This document shows positions 9,062 through 17,318 of a stretch of 64,000 bases of DNA, one piece after another (the stretch's first letter is position 1; the number at the start of each line of letters is the position of its first letter). Source of the stretch: Subdoligranulum variabile (GTDB taxonomy: Bacteria > Bacillota > Clostridia > Oscillospirales > Ruminococcaceae); contig SFOX01000008.1 in assembly GCA_004552305.1 (NCBI GenBank), positions 1-64,000 of the forward strand. The letters are read 5' to 3'. The notes under the pieces are model-generated. The model made no database searches. It had not been told where the DNA came from and saw only the letters and a program-made list of their open reading frames with translations. The position numbers and the translations under genes are program-made.

Positions 9062-9514
9062 TTATTTGCCGAAAATTGCCCCGATGCTGTTGAATACCCC
9101 GGCGATGCTGTCGGCTTGCTTTTGCAGCGCGTCCACGTTTTCCATCAAGCCGGGCAGACCTGCCAGCACTTTATTCAGCGCTTCCACGTCTAATTTTTGC
9201 AGCTGATCCACAATGCCGGGCAGCTTTTGCATCATATCGTCCAGCTCGGCGGGATCCAGCGTGCCAAGGCTGCTTTGCAGGGTTTCCGCCAGCGCGTCCA
9301 CCTGCGTGCAGGCGTCCAGCACCTCGGCGTAGGCGGCGTTCAGGCGCACGGCGGCAAACGCCAGCGCTGCCAGCACCACCACGGCCAGCACAATCGTGAC
9401 CGCCATATGGATCGTCTGGTTGCGCAAAATTTTTTGGTTCTGCGCCTCGATGCGGTCCAGCTGCGCCTGCAGCGCCGTTTCGGGTGCGTCGGGGGTGTGG
9501 TTCAGTTCTTGCAT
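9062..9514 (-). CDS. Small membrane protein with coiled coils
   Basis: 150 residues. A predicted N-terminal coiled coil (about 12-33) is followed by one transmembrane helix (about 37-59) and a long helical extracytoplasmic region (60-150) with heptad-like Leu, including DALAETLQSSL and LPGIVDQLQKLDVEALNKVL. No enzyme motif is seen. It is the last gene of a leftward operon, 11 bp after the histidine kinase. It may be a sensor accessory or a membrane spacer protein; the function is unknown. Confidence 0.75.
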   Translation of the reverse strand: MQELNHTPDAPETALQAQLDRIEAQNQKILRNQTIHMAVTIVLAVVVLAALAFAAVRLNAAYAEVLDACTQVDALAETLQSSLGTLDPAELDDMMQKLPGIVDQLQKLDVEALNKVLAGLPGLMENVDALQKQADSIAGVFNSIGAIFGK

Positions 9515-9525
9515 AGGCTCCTCCT

Positions 9526-11058
9526 TTACTGGGTGCGGGTGTCCCGCATTTCAAACCAGAATGTGCTGCCCTGCCCCACAGCGCTGTTTACGCCAAAGGC
9601 AAAGCCGTGCTGCTGCAAAATCGCCTTGGTAATGCTCAGCCCCAGCCCCGTGCCGCTGCGCCCGGAATCCTGCCGTGCGCGGTAGTAGCGGTCAAAAATG
9701 TACGGCAGATCGTCCGGCGGGATGCCGGGACCGTGGTCGGTGACCTCCACCCGGCAGCCGCCGCCGGGCATGGGCGCGGCGCGCAGAATCACCACGCCGT
9801 CCGCGCCGATGTGGTGGAACGCATTGCCCAAAAGGTTGTGCAGCACCCGCTCCATCATGGCGGGGTCAGCGCTGACCGGGCAGGGGTCGTCGCCCAAAAA
9901 TTGCAGCTGCCAGTGGTTTTGCTCGCACAGGGCATCGTAGCGCCCCGCCACCTCAAAGCAAAGCGCATCCATATGAAACTGCACCGGCTCGGGCTTTTCG
10001 GCGCCCGACTGTACCTTGCTCAGCTCCATCACGCTGTTGACCAGCGCCGACAGGCGGTCGGCTTCATCGGCAATGATGTTGCACTGCTCGGTGCGCTTTT
10101 CGGCGTCGTTGCCCGTGATATCGCGCACCGTTTCGGCGTAGCCCTTGATCAGCGTCAGCGGGGTGCGCAGGTCGTGGCTGACGTTTGCCAGGATGTCCTT
10201 TTCCAGCTGGGCGCTGCGCTTGACCTCGGCGGTCATATGGTTAAAATCGGCGGCAAGACGTCCGATTTCATCGTTATGCTCCACCGAAATGCAGGTGTCG
10301 TAGTTGCCGGCAGCGACCTCTCGCGCGGCGGCGGACAGGCGGTGGATGGGGCGGGTGATCCAGCGGCTGAACAGCATCGCCGCCAGCAGGTCAATGACCA
10401 GCAAAACCAGCGAAAGCGGCAACAGCAGGCTGCGCAGCACCTCGGCGGCGGTGAAGATCTGCGCCAGATTCGCCGAAACCAGCACGCCGTAGCAGCCGTC
10501 CGCCGACAGCCTGCCCACGACCATCTGCCGGTTGCTGCCGGTCGCGATAATTTTGTACAGGCTGCCCTGCTCAAACAGTTGCTGCCGCAGCGAGATGACC
10601 ACCGGGTTGTCGGGCGTGAAGGCAAACTCGCCGCCGAACGCGCCGGAGCTGTCGTGCAGCAGGCAGGGGAACAGGCTTTCGTATGCCTTGAGGCAGTGCA
10701 GGGTCGCATCGCTGAAATCCACGCAGGCGCCGTCCACATCAATGCGCTGCTGGGCAAAGGCGTCGCTGACGCTGTTCCAGAAATTGCTGTTGAGCCAAAG
10801 CCCCGTGTAGGTGCGTTGCGAGATTTCCTTGTCGCTTTGGTCGATCATGGCGGTGATGGCGGTGCAGCGGTTTTCCAGCCGGGCGCGCAGCGTGCGGTTG
10901 TACATCGGTTCCAGCCCGTAGGTGATGACCGCCCACATCAGCGCCAGCGTAAACAACGTTAAGGCGCTGATAAACAGCATCATCTGCCAGCGTATCGCCA
11001 GCGCGGGGCGTTTGTGTGCAGGGTGTTTCACGGCAGCGGCACTTCCTTTACCGGGCAT
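9526..11058 (-). CDS. Membrane sensor histidine kinase
   Basis: 510 residues. Transmembrane helices lie near 27-50 and 210-232 and enclose an extracellular sensor domain of about 160 residues. A HAMP linker follows, then HisKA with the phospho-acceptor in NVSHDLRTPLTLIKGYAE, and HATPase_c with N box (NLLGNAFHHI), G1 (DHGPGIPPDD), F box (IFDRYYRAR) and G2 (GTGLGLSI). It phosphorylates the response regulator encoded just upstream, with an 11-bp overlap. The signal is unknown. The ATG at 11058 lacks an obvious RBS; a GTG about 30 bp inside is an alternative. Confidence 0.93.
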   Translation of the reverse strand: MPGKGSAAAVKHPAHKRPALAIRWQMMLFISALTLFTLALMWAVITYGLEPMYNRTLRARLENRCTAITAMIDQSDKEISQRTYTGLWLNSNFWNSVSDAFAQQRIDVDGACVDFSDATLHCLKAYESLFPCLLHDSSGAFGGEFAFTPDNPVVISLRQQLFEQGSLYKIIATGSNRQMVVGRLSADGCYGVLVSANLAQIFTAAEVLRSLLLPLSLVLLVIDLLAAMLFSRWITRPIHRLSAAAREVAAGNYDTCISVEHNDEIGRLAADFNHMTAEVKRSAQLEKDILANVSHDLRTPLTLIKGYAETVRDITGNDAEKRTEQCNIIADEADRLSALVNSVMELSKVQSGAEKPEPVQFHMDALCFEVAGRYDALCEQNHWQLQFLGDDPCPVSADPAMMERVLHNLLGNAFHHIGADGVVILRAAPMPGGGCRVEVTDHGPGIPPDDLPYIFDRYYRARQDSGRSGTGLGLSITKAILQQHGFAFGVNSAVGQGSTFWFEMRDTRTQ

Positions 11059-11731
11059 CGGGGTCGAACTTGTAGCCGATGCCCCACACGGTTACGATCA
11101 GATTGCGGCAAGCCCCCAAGTGGCTGCGCAGCATTTTAATGTGGGTGTCCACGGTGCGGTCCTCGCCGTAGTAGTCGTAGTTCCACACCTTTTGCAGGAT
11201 TTTTTCGCGGCTGAGGGCAATGCCCTTGTTGTTGACCAAAAAGACCAGCAGGTCAAATTCCTTGGGGGTCAGCGGGGCTTCCTGCCCGGCGACCTTGACG
11301 CTGTGGCTGGCGGTGTCGATGGTCAGCTCCCCAAAGGTGTACAGCGTGCCGTCGCGGGCGGTGCTGGGCATGGTGCGCGCCAGCACCGCCTTGACCCGTG
11401 CCACCAGCTCGCGCGGGGAAAACGGCTTGACAACGTAGTCGTCGGCACCGTTTTCCAGCCCCGCCAGCTTGTCGTATTCCTCGCTGCGGGCGGTCAGCAT
11501 AATGACCGGGGTCATCATTTTGCGGGTGCGCATCTCGCGCAGGCAGGTCATACCGTCCATAAAGGGCATCATAATGTCCAGAATCACAAGGTCAATGCCG
11601 CCCTGCGCCAATAGGCCCAGGGCTTCGCCGCCGTCGCCCGCCTCGGCGCAGGTAAAGCCGGCGTATTGCAGATGCTCCCGGATCAAATCCCGGATGCGGG
11701 GTTCATCGTCCACGATCAGAATGTTCGGCAT
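11048..11731 (-). CDS. OmpR/PhoB-family response regulator
   Basis: 227 residues. The receiver domain (1-120) has acidic residues DDE near position 8-10, phospho-acceptor D52 in LVILDIMMP, and conserved Thr and Lys in MLTAR and VVKPFS. The winged-helix DNA-binding domain (about 130-225) contains LTPKEFDLLVFLVNNKG and RTVDTHIKMLRSHLG. It is first in its operon with the kinase, which it overlaps. Target genes cannot be read from the sequence. Confidence 0.95.
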   Translation of the reverse strand: MPNILIVDDEPRIRDLIREHLQYAGFTCAEAGDGGEALGLLAQGGIDLVILDIMMPFMDGMTCLREMRTRKMMTPVIMLTARSEEYDKLAGLENGADDYVVKPFSPRELVARVKAVLARTMPSTARDGTLYTFGELTIDTASHSVKVAGQEAPLTPKEFDLLVFLVNNKGIALSREKILQKVWNYDYYGEDRTVDTHIKMLRSHLGACRNLIVTVWGIGYKFDPDAR

Positions 11732-11829
11732 GGGGAAACTCCTCCTTATACGATACCTCTATAAGTCTATCATACCGCAGCTGCGTGGTGAAATTGTGAA
11801 ATTTTTTGAAAAAAATTGAAAAAAGGGGC

Positions 11830-11877
11830 GCGGCACAGAGTTGAGAGCGGAAAGTTCAGAGTTGAGATTCGCCGCGC
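11830..11877. repeat. Partial element A without its hairpin
   Basis: AGAGTTGAGAG and AGAGTTGAGA units only, in the short gap between the leftward regulator and the rightward HAD gene. The hairpin half seen in other copies is missing or replaced by CGCCGCGCC. Confidence 0.5.
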
Positions 11878-11951
11878 CAATTTCCATTATCTCTTGCATT
11901 TCTCCCCGTTTTGCTGTACTATTATGCTGAGAAAATCTGGAGGTGCAGCTT

Positions 11952-12773
11952 ATGCAGGATATCCGCGTCGTGGCGCTGGATCTGGACGGTACCGTGTTTG
12001 ACGATGCCAAAACCATTTCCCCGCGCAATGCCGCTGCCATCAATGCCGCCCTGCAAAAGGGCGTGCTGGTCTTACCCGCAACGGGGCGTCCCGCCGCCGG
12101 GGTGCCGCAGCAGTTTCTGGACTGGCCGGGTGTAGACTACGCCATTACCAGCAACGGTGCCACCGTCACCGAGCTGGCAACCGGCAAAAAACTTGTCGAA
12201 CAGCCGTTTTCCCCCGCCTTGGCGATGCAGCTGTATGACCTTTTGCAGCCCTTCGGCGGGCTGATCAGCGTGTTTGTGGACGGGCAAAGCTACTCGCAAA
12301 CGGGCAACGTGGATGCCTGCGAGGCTTTTTTGCCCCCCAACCTGAGAGCCTACTTCCACACGACCCGGGGCGAAGCCGCCGACCTGCGGCAGTTTCTGCG
12401 GGATCACGCGCAGGAAATTGAAAAATTCAGCATCATCTATCCCGACGATGCCACCCGCGACGCCGCATGGCAGGCGGTGCTGGCTGCCGGTCCCACCGAG
12501 ATCACCACCAGCCTCGATTCCAACCTGGAGATCAACGCCCCCGGCGTGACCAAGGGCAGTGCGCTGCTGGCGCTCGCCAAGCATCTGGGGCTTGCCCGCA
12601 GCCAGCTGATGGCGATGGGCGATTCCGGCAACGACCTTGCCATGCTGCAGGCCGCCGGGCTGGGTGTCGCCATGGGCAACGCCACCGAGGAGGTCAAGGC
12701 AGCCGCCGACGCCGTAAGCGCCGACAACAACCACGACGGTGTGGCAGTTGCCATTGAAAAATACGTTCTGTAA
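11952..12773 (+). CDS. Cof-type HAD-superfamily phosphatase
   Basis: 273 residues, normal for Cof/YidA-type IIB HAD phosphatases. Motif I is LDLDGTVFDD near the N-terminus, motif II is the TSNGA region, and motifs III/IV are GVTKGSALLALAKHLG and MAMGDSGNDLAMLQAAG. These enzymes hydrolyse sugar phosphates or flavin precursors with loose specificity. The ATG at 11952 fits GGAGG (11939-11943) with 8-bp spacing; an in-frame GTG at 11943 overlaps that RBS and is rejected. PFK follows 33 bp downstream, so sugar phosphate housekeeping is plausible. Confidence 0.9.
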   Translation: MQDIRVVALDLDGTVFDDAKTISPRNAAAINAALQKGVLVLPATGRPAAGVPQQFLDWPGVDYAITSNGATVTELATGKKLVEQPFSPALAMQLYDLLQPFGGLISVFVDGQSYSQTGNVDACEAFLPPNLRAYFHTTRGEAADLRQFLRDHAQEIEKFSIIYPDDATRDAAWQAVLAAGPTEITTSLDSNLEINAPGVTKGSALLALAKHLGLARSQLMAMGDSGNDLAMLQAAGLGVAMGNATEEVKAAADAVSADNNHDGVAVAIEKYVL

Positions 12774-12806
12774 AGCACAATTTGCGATTATACAAGGAGT
12801 AATTTC

Positions 12807-14027
12807 ATGAAAAACGTTCTGGTAGGTCAGTCCGGCGGTCCCACCGCTGTGATCAACGCAAGCCTCGCCGGTGTGTACGAAACCGCTAAGGCGTGCGGCG
12901 CCTCCCGCGTGTACGGTATGCAGTACGGCATTGAGGGCGTGCTGAAGGGGCATCTCATCGACTTGGACGAAAAGCTCGCTGACAAGATGGATATCGAGCT
13001 GCTCAAGCGCACCCCGTCCAGCTACCTCGGCTCCTGCCGCTGCAAGCTGCCCGACCCCAAGGTGAACGCCGCCCCGTTTGAAAAGCTGTTCCAGATTTTT
13101 GCCGCGCACGACATCGGCGCGGTGTTCTACATCGGCGGCAACGACTCGATGGACACCATCGCCAAGCTGTCGGTGTACGGCGGCAGTATCGGCAGCGGCA
13201 TCCGGTTTATCGGCGTACCCAAAACCATCGACAACGACCTGATGCTGACCGACCACACCCCCGGCTACGGCAGCGCCGCCAAGTACATTGCCACCATTTT
13301 AAAGGAAGTCATCTGCGATTCCAGCGTGTACGACCTGCGCAGCGTCACGGTGGCGGAAATCATGGGTCGCCACACCGGCTGGCTTGCCGCCGCCGCCAGC
13401 TTGGCTGCCGGTCCCGACTGCGACGGTCCCGACCTGATCCTGCTGCCGGAGGTTCCCTTTGACGAGGACGCCTTCCTTGCCCGCGTTGCCGAGCTGGCGC
13501 AGACCCGCCACAACGTTATCATTGCCGCCAGCGAGGGCGTCAAAAACAAGGACGGCGTGTTCCTGTGCGATCTGGTTTCCACCGCCGGGCAGCTGGACGC
13601 CTTCGGTCACAAGGCAATTTTGAGCGGCACCAGCCGTTACCTCGCCGATCTCATCCGCGTGCGCCTGGGCTGCAAGACCCGCGCCATTGAATTTTCGACG
13701 CTGCAGCGCTGCGCCAGCCACCTTGCCAGCCGCACCGACATCACCGAGGCGTATCAGGTGGGCGGCGGCGCTGTGGAGGCTGCCGTGCGCGGCGAAACCG
13801 GCAAGATGTGCGCCATCAAGCGCCTGAGCGACCAGCCCTACCGCGTGGAAACCGAGATGGTCGATGTGACGCAGGTCGCCAACTACGAAAAGAAGGTCCC
13901 CGCCGATTGGATCGCCGAGGACGGTATGCACGTCAACGAAAACTTTGAGCGCTACGCCCGCCCGCTGATCCAAGCTGAGCTGAACCCCATCTACATCAAC
14001 GGCGTACCCCGCCACATCCACCTGTGA
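12807..14027 (+). CDS. pfp: 6-phosphofructokinase, predicted pyrophosphate-dependent
   Basis: 406 residues. It phosphorylates fructose 6-phosphate in glycolysis. Motifs are GQSGGPTAVINAS at the N-terminus, GGNDSMDT at 110-117 and PKTIDND at 138-144, then MGRHTGWLAA. Asp at the GGxDS position and Lys in PKTIDND are the known signature of PPi rather than ATP use; ATP enzymes have GGDGS and PGTIDND. PPi-PFK is reversible and saves ATP, which suits fermenters. The stop overlaps the next gene's GTG by 4 bp. Confidence 0.9.
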   Translation: MKNVLVGQSGGPTAVINASLAGVYETAKACGASRVYGMQYGIEGVLKGHLIDLDEKLADKMDIELLKRTPSSYLGSCRCKLPDPKVNAAPFEKLFQIFAAHDIGAVFYIGGNDSMDTIAKLSVYGGSIGSGIRFIGVPKTIDNDLMLTDHTPGYGSAAKYIATILKEVICDSSVYDLRSVTVAEIMGRHTGWLAAAASLAAGPDCDGPDLILLPEVPFDEDAFLARVAELAQTRHNVIIAASEGVKNKDGVFLCDLVSTAGQLDAFGHKAILSGTSRYLADLIRVRLGCKTRAIEFSTLQRCASHLASRTDITEAYQVGGGAVEAAVRGETGKMCAIKRLSDQPYRVETEMVDVTQVANYEKKVPADWIAEDGMHVNENFERYARPLIQAELNPIYINGVPRHIHL

Positions 14028-14773
14028 GCGAGCCGCGCCCCCGCGTCTGGCAGGCGGACGCCCTGCGCGGGCTTGCCCTGCTGAATATGCTTGCCTACCA
14101 TTTTATGTACGACTGGGTGTACATTTTTGGGCAAAGTGCGCCGTGGTATAACATCAGCGCGCCCGGCTGCCATGCGTGGCAGCAGTATATCTGCCAGAGC
14201 TTTATCCTGCTGTCGGGCTATAGCTTTGCGTTTGCCCGCAAGCCGCTGAAAAACGCCGCCGTGGTGGGCGGGTGCGCCCTGCTGTTAAGCGCTGTGACCC
14301 TGCTGTTTTTGCCGGCGGAGGGCATCTGGTTCGGCGTTTTGCACCTGAACGCCGCCGCGCTGCTGCTTACCGTGCTTGCCCGCCCCGTTTTGCAGCGCAT
14401 CCCCGCGCCCGCGGGCTTGACCGGCTGCGCCGCGCTGTTTTTGCTGACCAACCAACTGCCCTACGGCTTTTTGGGCTTTGAGGGGCTGCATCTTGTCGCC
14501 CTGCCCGCCGGGCTGTACCGCGCCAATTTGTGGTGGCTGGGGCTGCCGGATTTGACAAAATTTGCCTCGGCGGATTATTTTCCGCTGATACCGTGGCTGT
14601 TTTTGTTCTGGGCGGGGCTGTTTGCCGCGCGCCTTGTGCGCCCTGCCCCCGCCGCATCGCCCGCCGCGCTGCGCCCGCTGTGCCGGGTCGGACGGCACAC
14701 CTTGGCGGTGTATATGCTGCACCAGCCGATTTTGTACGCAACACTGTGGGTGGTTTTCCACGAAAAAGCATAA
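14024..14773 (+). CDS. DUF1624 (heparan-alpha-glucosaminide acetyltransferase-like) membrane protein
   Basis: 249 residues with about seven hydrophobic helices. The N-terminal WQADALRGLALLNMLAYHFMYD is typical of DUF1624/acyltransferase-3-like proteins, and the C-terminal VGRHTLAVYMLHQPILY matches the final conserved segment. Relatives acylate sugars at the membrane; the substrate here is unknown. The GTG start at 14024 overlaps the PFK stop (GTGA), so translation is coupled. Confidence 0.87.
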   Translation: MSEPRPRVWQADALRGLALLNMLAYHFMYDWVYIFGQSAPWYNISAPGCHAWQQYICQSFILLSGYSFAFARKPLKNAAVVGGCALLLSAVTLLFLPAEGIWFGVLHLNAAALLLTVLARPVLQRIPAPAGLTGCAALFLLTNQLPYGFLGFEGLHLVALPAGLYRANLWWLGLPDLTKFASADYFPLIPWLFLFWAGLFAARLVRPAPAASPAALRPLCRVGRHTLAVYMLHQPILYATLWVVFHEKA

Positions 14774-14820
14774 AAATGTTAAAAATTTAAAAATAAACCC
14801 GTTTTCGGCAAAAAATAAGG

Positions 14821-14850
14821 TTGACATACCCCCTGTACTTATAGTATAAT
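14821..14850 (+). promoter_or_regulatory. rpsU promoter
   Basis: TTGACA (14821-14826), 18-bp spacer, TATAAT (14845-14850). Both boxes are consensus, which suits a ribosomal protein gene. Confidence 0.85.
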
Positions 14851-14912
14851 TTCTGTTACTGGTTGATATTTTGACCGGCAAACTCCTGTCTCAGGTCAAG
14901 GGAGGGAAAAAG

Positions 14913-15089
14913 ATGTCGGAGATCCGTGTCAAAGAGGGCGAGTCCCTCGAGAGCGCTCTGCGCCGTTTCAAGCGCAGCACTGCCCGCAGCGGCGTATTGG
15001 CTGAGGTTCGCAAGCGTGAGGCTTATGAGAAGCCTTCCGTCAAGCGTAAGAAGAAGTCCGAGGCTGCCCGCAAGCGCAAGTTTAAGTAA
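14913..15089 (+). CDS. rpsU: 30S ribosomal protein S21
   Basis: 58 residues, full length for S21. It has the basic helix IRVKEGESLESALRRFKRS and the Lys/Arg-rich C-terminal extension (KRKKKSEAARKRKFK). S21 binds the small subunit and helps base pairing with the Shine-Dalgarno. RBS GGAGGG lies 7 bp upstream. The gene has its own promoter and terminator. Confidence 0.97.
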   Translation: MSEIRVKEGESLESALRRFKRSTARSGVLAEVRKREAYEKPSVKRKKKSEAARKRKFK

Positions 15090-15111
15090 GATTATCTTAC
15101 AAGGAACGACT

Positions 15112-15155
15112 GTGCAGATCCACGCAAATTGCGGGGGTCTGCACTTTTATTTTTA
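15112..15155 (+). terminator. rpsU terminator
   Basis: Stem GTGCAGATCC with GGGTCTGCAC (one mismatch or bulge), followed by TTTTATTTTTA. Confidence 0.8.
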
Positions 15156-15169
15156 TTGCGGCTGTTGCA

Positions 15170-15278
15170 AAACTCCCCGGCGGGGTGGGGTCACCCCGCC
15201 CTACATCGTACTAAATAAAACCGTGCCGCTTAGCGGCACACCTTATCTTAACTCTCAACGCTCCACTCTCCCTGAGGT
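15170..15278. repeat. Inverted modules D and A
   Basis: Module D in reverse (GGCGGGGTGGGGTCACCCCGCC, 15179-15202 region) and element A in reverse (GTGCCGCTTAGCGGCAC hairpin, then AACTCTCAACGCTCCACTCT). Element A here abuts the RBS region of yqeG, and no leftward gene ends here, so this copy is not serving as a gene terminator. Confidence 0.7.
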
Positions 15279-15284
15279 ATTTCT

Positions 15285-15794
15285 ATGATCCTAACGCCCG
15301 AATACGTTTTTCGCCGCATTGAATCCATCACGCCGGAATTTCTGGCGCAGCACGGCATCACCGCGCTGGTCCTCGACGTGGACAACACCCTGACCGCCGA
15401 CGGCAGCCAGGTGCTGGACGACTCGGTGCGCCAATGGCTGGATACCATGCGCGCCGCCGGTGTCAGCCTGACCATCGTGTCCAACAACACCGACAAGCGG
15501 GTGCGCCCGTTTGCGCAGCGCGTCGGGCTGGCGTATGTGCCGCTGGCGTGCAAGCCGTTTTCGCCGGGGCTGCGGGTGGCGCGCCGCCGTCTGGGCGTTG
15601 CCAAATCCCGGATGGCGATGGTCGGCGACCAAATCTTCACCGACCGCCTTGCGGCAGGGCTGTACGGCATTCCCTGCCTGTTCCTGCTGCCCCGCACCCC
15701 GCACGACAAAAACCGCGTGGTGCGCTTTAAGCGCAAATTTGAGCCGTACTGGCTGAACAAATTCTACCGAAACGGGGGAAAGATCTATGAATGA
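15285..15794 (+). CDS. yqeG: YqeG-family HAD IIIA phosphatase
   Basis: 169 residues, the normal size. Motif I is LVLDVDNTLTADG, motif II TIVSNNTD, the conserved Lys lies in ACKPFSPG, and motif IV is MVGDQIFTD. The family is phosphatidylglycerophosphatase-like (Pgp1/GEP4), hence a possible role in phospholipid synthesis. It overlaps the next gene by 8 bp. Confidence 0.9.
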   Translation: MILTPEYVFRRIESITPEFLAQHGITALVLDVDNTLTADGSQVLDDSVRQWLDTMRAAGVSLTIVSNNTDKRVRPFAQRVGLAYVPLACKPFSPGLRVARRRLGVAKSRMAMVGDQIFTDRLAAGLYGIPCLFLLPRTPHDKNRVVRFKRKFEPYWLNKFYRNGGKIYE

Positions 15795-16641
15795 CACCCC
15801 CAAATTCGGCACTGCCGGGCTGTCCGATTCCTACGCCGCCAAGGGGTTTGACCCGCAAAAAATCGCCGCCTACACGGCGTCCTTCGGGCTGACCGCCTTC
15901 GAGTACCAGTGCGGGCGCGGCGTGCGTCTGGCGCACGACAAGGCACAGGCGCTGGGCAAGGCTGCCGCCGCACAGGGCATCACCCTGTCCGTCCACGCGC
16001 CGTACTATATCAGTATGTCGGGCTTGGACGATGAAAAACGTCTGCACAGCGTCGATTATCTGCTGCAAAGCTGCGCTTTGGTCAAAGCGCTGGGCGGGCG
16101 GCGGGTGGTGTTCCACCCCGGCAGCTGCGGCAAGCAAAGCCGTGAAGCCGCGCTGGAAAAGGCGCTGGACACCATGCGCCGCGCCGTCGCCGCCTGTGAC
16201 GAGGCAGGCTACGGCGATTGCATCCTTTGCCCCGAAACGATGGGCAAAATCAACCAGCTTGGCACCGTGGACGAGGTGCTGGCGCTCTGCGCCGTGGACC
16301 CGCGCATCACCCCCTGCATCGACTTTGGGCATATCTACGCGCGCAGCGGCGGCGCCGAGCTGACCGACACCGCCTCCTACGCGGCGCTGCTGGACAAGCT
16401 GGGCGACGCCTTGGGCGATGACCGCGCCGTGCATTTTCACGCGCATTTTTCCCGCATTGCCTACACCGCGGGCGGCGAAAAATGCCACCTGACTTTTGCC
16501 GACACCGCCTACGGTCCGCCCCACGCCCCGCTTTTGCAGCTGCTGAAGCAGCGCAAGCTGGCGCCGACTATCATCTGCGAGTCCGCCGGCACGCAGGCGG
16601 AGGATGCCCAAAAACTGGCTGCCGCCTTTGCCGTGCTGTAA
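15787..16641 (+). CDS. Endonuclease IV-like TIM-barrel protein
   Basis: 284 residues, as in Nfo-type AP endonucleases. Metal-ligand motifs follow the family order: SVHAPYYIS, VFHPGS, CPETMGK, CIDFGHIYAR, HFHAHFSRIAYT and ICESAGTQAEDA. Endonuclease IV cuts abasic DNA 5' to the lesion using three Zn ions. Many Clostridia carry this divergent form beside yqeG, so AP endonuclease activity is likely but not certain; a xylose-isomerase-like barrel of other function is the alternative. Confidence 0.85.
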   Translation: MNDTPKFGTAGLSDSYAAKGFDPQKIAAYTASFGLTAFEYQCGRGVRLAHDKAQALGKAAAAQGITLSVHAPYYISMSGLDDEKRLHSVDYLLQSCALVKALGGRRVVFHPGSCGKQSREAALEKALDTMRRAVAACDEAGYGDCILCPETMGKINQLGTVDEVLALCAVDPRITPCIDFGHIYARSGGAELTDTASYAALLDKLGDALGDDRAVHFHAHFSRIAYTAGGEKCHLTFADTAYGPPHAPLLQLLKQRKLAPTIICESAGTQAEDAQKLAAAFAVL

Positions 16642-16689
16642 AAAGCGCAAAAAAATTTAAAAAACATCGCAAAAAGTCCCGCAGGGGGC

Positions 16690-16718
16690 TTGCAAAAAGA
16701 CCTGACATCCTGTAAAAT
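16690..16718 (+). promoter_or_regulatory. efp promoter with overlapping palindrome
   Basis: TTGCAA (16690-16695), 17-bp spacer, TAAAAT (16713-16718). A perfect CCTGTAA/TTACAGG inverted repeat (16709-16727) overlaps the -10. Confidence 0.65.
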
Positions 16719-16759
16719 AATTACAGGTATGTTTAATCTATTATTGGAGGAATTTTAAT

Positions 16760-17242
16760 ATGATTTCTGCAGGCGAATTCCGTAACGGCGTCACCTTCGA
16801 GCAGGACGGCCAGGTCCTTCAGGTCGTTGAGTTCCAGCACGTCAAGCCCGGCAAGGGCGCTGCTTTCGTGCGCACCAAGACCAAGGAAGTCACCTACTCT
16901 TACGAGGACGGCGACCTGTACCACTTTATGGACGTTGAAACCTACGACGATATCCCCGTAGGCGCCAACGATGTGCCCGACAACTTCAAATTCTGCAAAG
17001 AGAACGACACCTGCAAGCTGCTGAGCTACAAGGGTAAGGTTTTCAGCGTGGAAATCCCCAACTTTGTTGAGCTGGAAGTCACCGCTACCGAGCCGGGCGT
17101 CAAGGGCAACACCGCTACCAACACCCTGAAGCCCGCCACCGTCGAGACCGGTGCCGAGATCCGCGTCCCCCTGTTCATCAACGAGGGCGACAAGATCCGC
17201 ATCGATACCCGCACCGGCGAGTATATGGAGCGCGTCAACTGA
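16760..17242 (+). CDS. efp: Elongation factor P, internally shortened
   Basis: 160 residues against about 185 for usual EF-P, which relieves ribosome stalling at polyproline. Start, modification loop (KPGKGAA, K32) and C-terminal OB domain (TEPGVKGNTA through RTGEYMERV) are intact. After FVRTK (residue 40) the sequence jumps straight to the domain II strand TYSYEDGDLY. The roughly 26 residues that normally lie between, with the consensus ...G..VEKTF..., are absent. The reading frame is maintained, and ACCAAG occurs twice in tandem at the junction (16874-16885). This is either a real deletion or a sequence artefact. The RBS GGAGG is good and the gene has its own terminator. Confidence 0.93.
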   Translation: MISAGEFRNGVTFEQDGQVLQVVEFQHVKPGKGAAFVRTKTKEVTYSYEDGDLYHFMDVETYDDIPVGANDVPDNFKFCKENDTCKLLSYKGKVFSVEIPNFVELEVTATEPGVKGNTATNTLKPATVETGAEIRVPLFINEGDKIRIDTRTGEYMERVN

Positions 17243-17252
17243 TTTGGCTTTT

Positions 17253-17289
17253 TGCCGGGTACTGGCTTGTGCCGTGCCCGGCATTTTTG
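17253..17289 (+). terminator. efp terminator
   Basis: TGCCGGG...CCCGGCA stem (17253 and 17277-17283 arms, extra pairs inside), then TTTTTG. Confidence 0.8.
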
Positions 17290-17318
17290 TTCACCAAAAA
17301 CAATAGGGAGGCAACACT

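Noticed and set aside
12072..13256. 394-codon leftward frame opposite the HAD and PFK genes
   Set aside because: Antisense to two well-supported genes and spans their gap.
16860..16900. Frameshift in efp
   Set aside because: Both halves are in the same frame; the difference is a missing block, not a shift.
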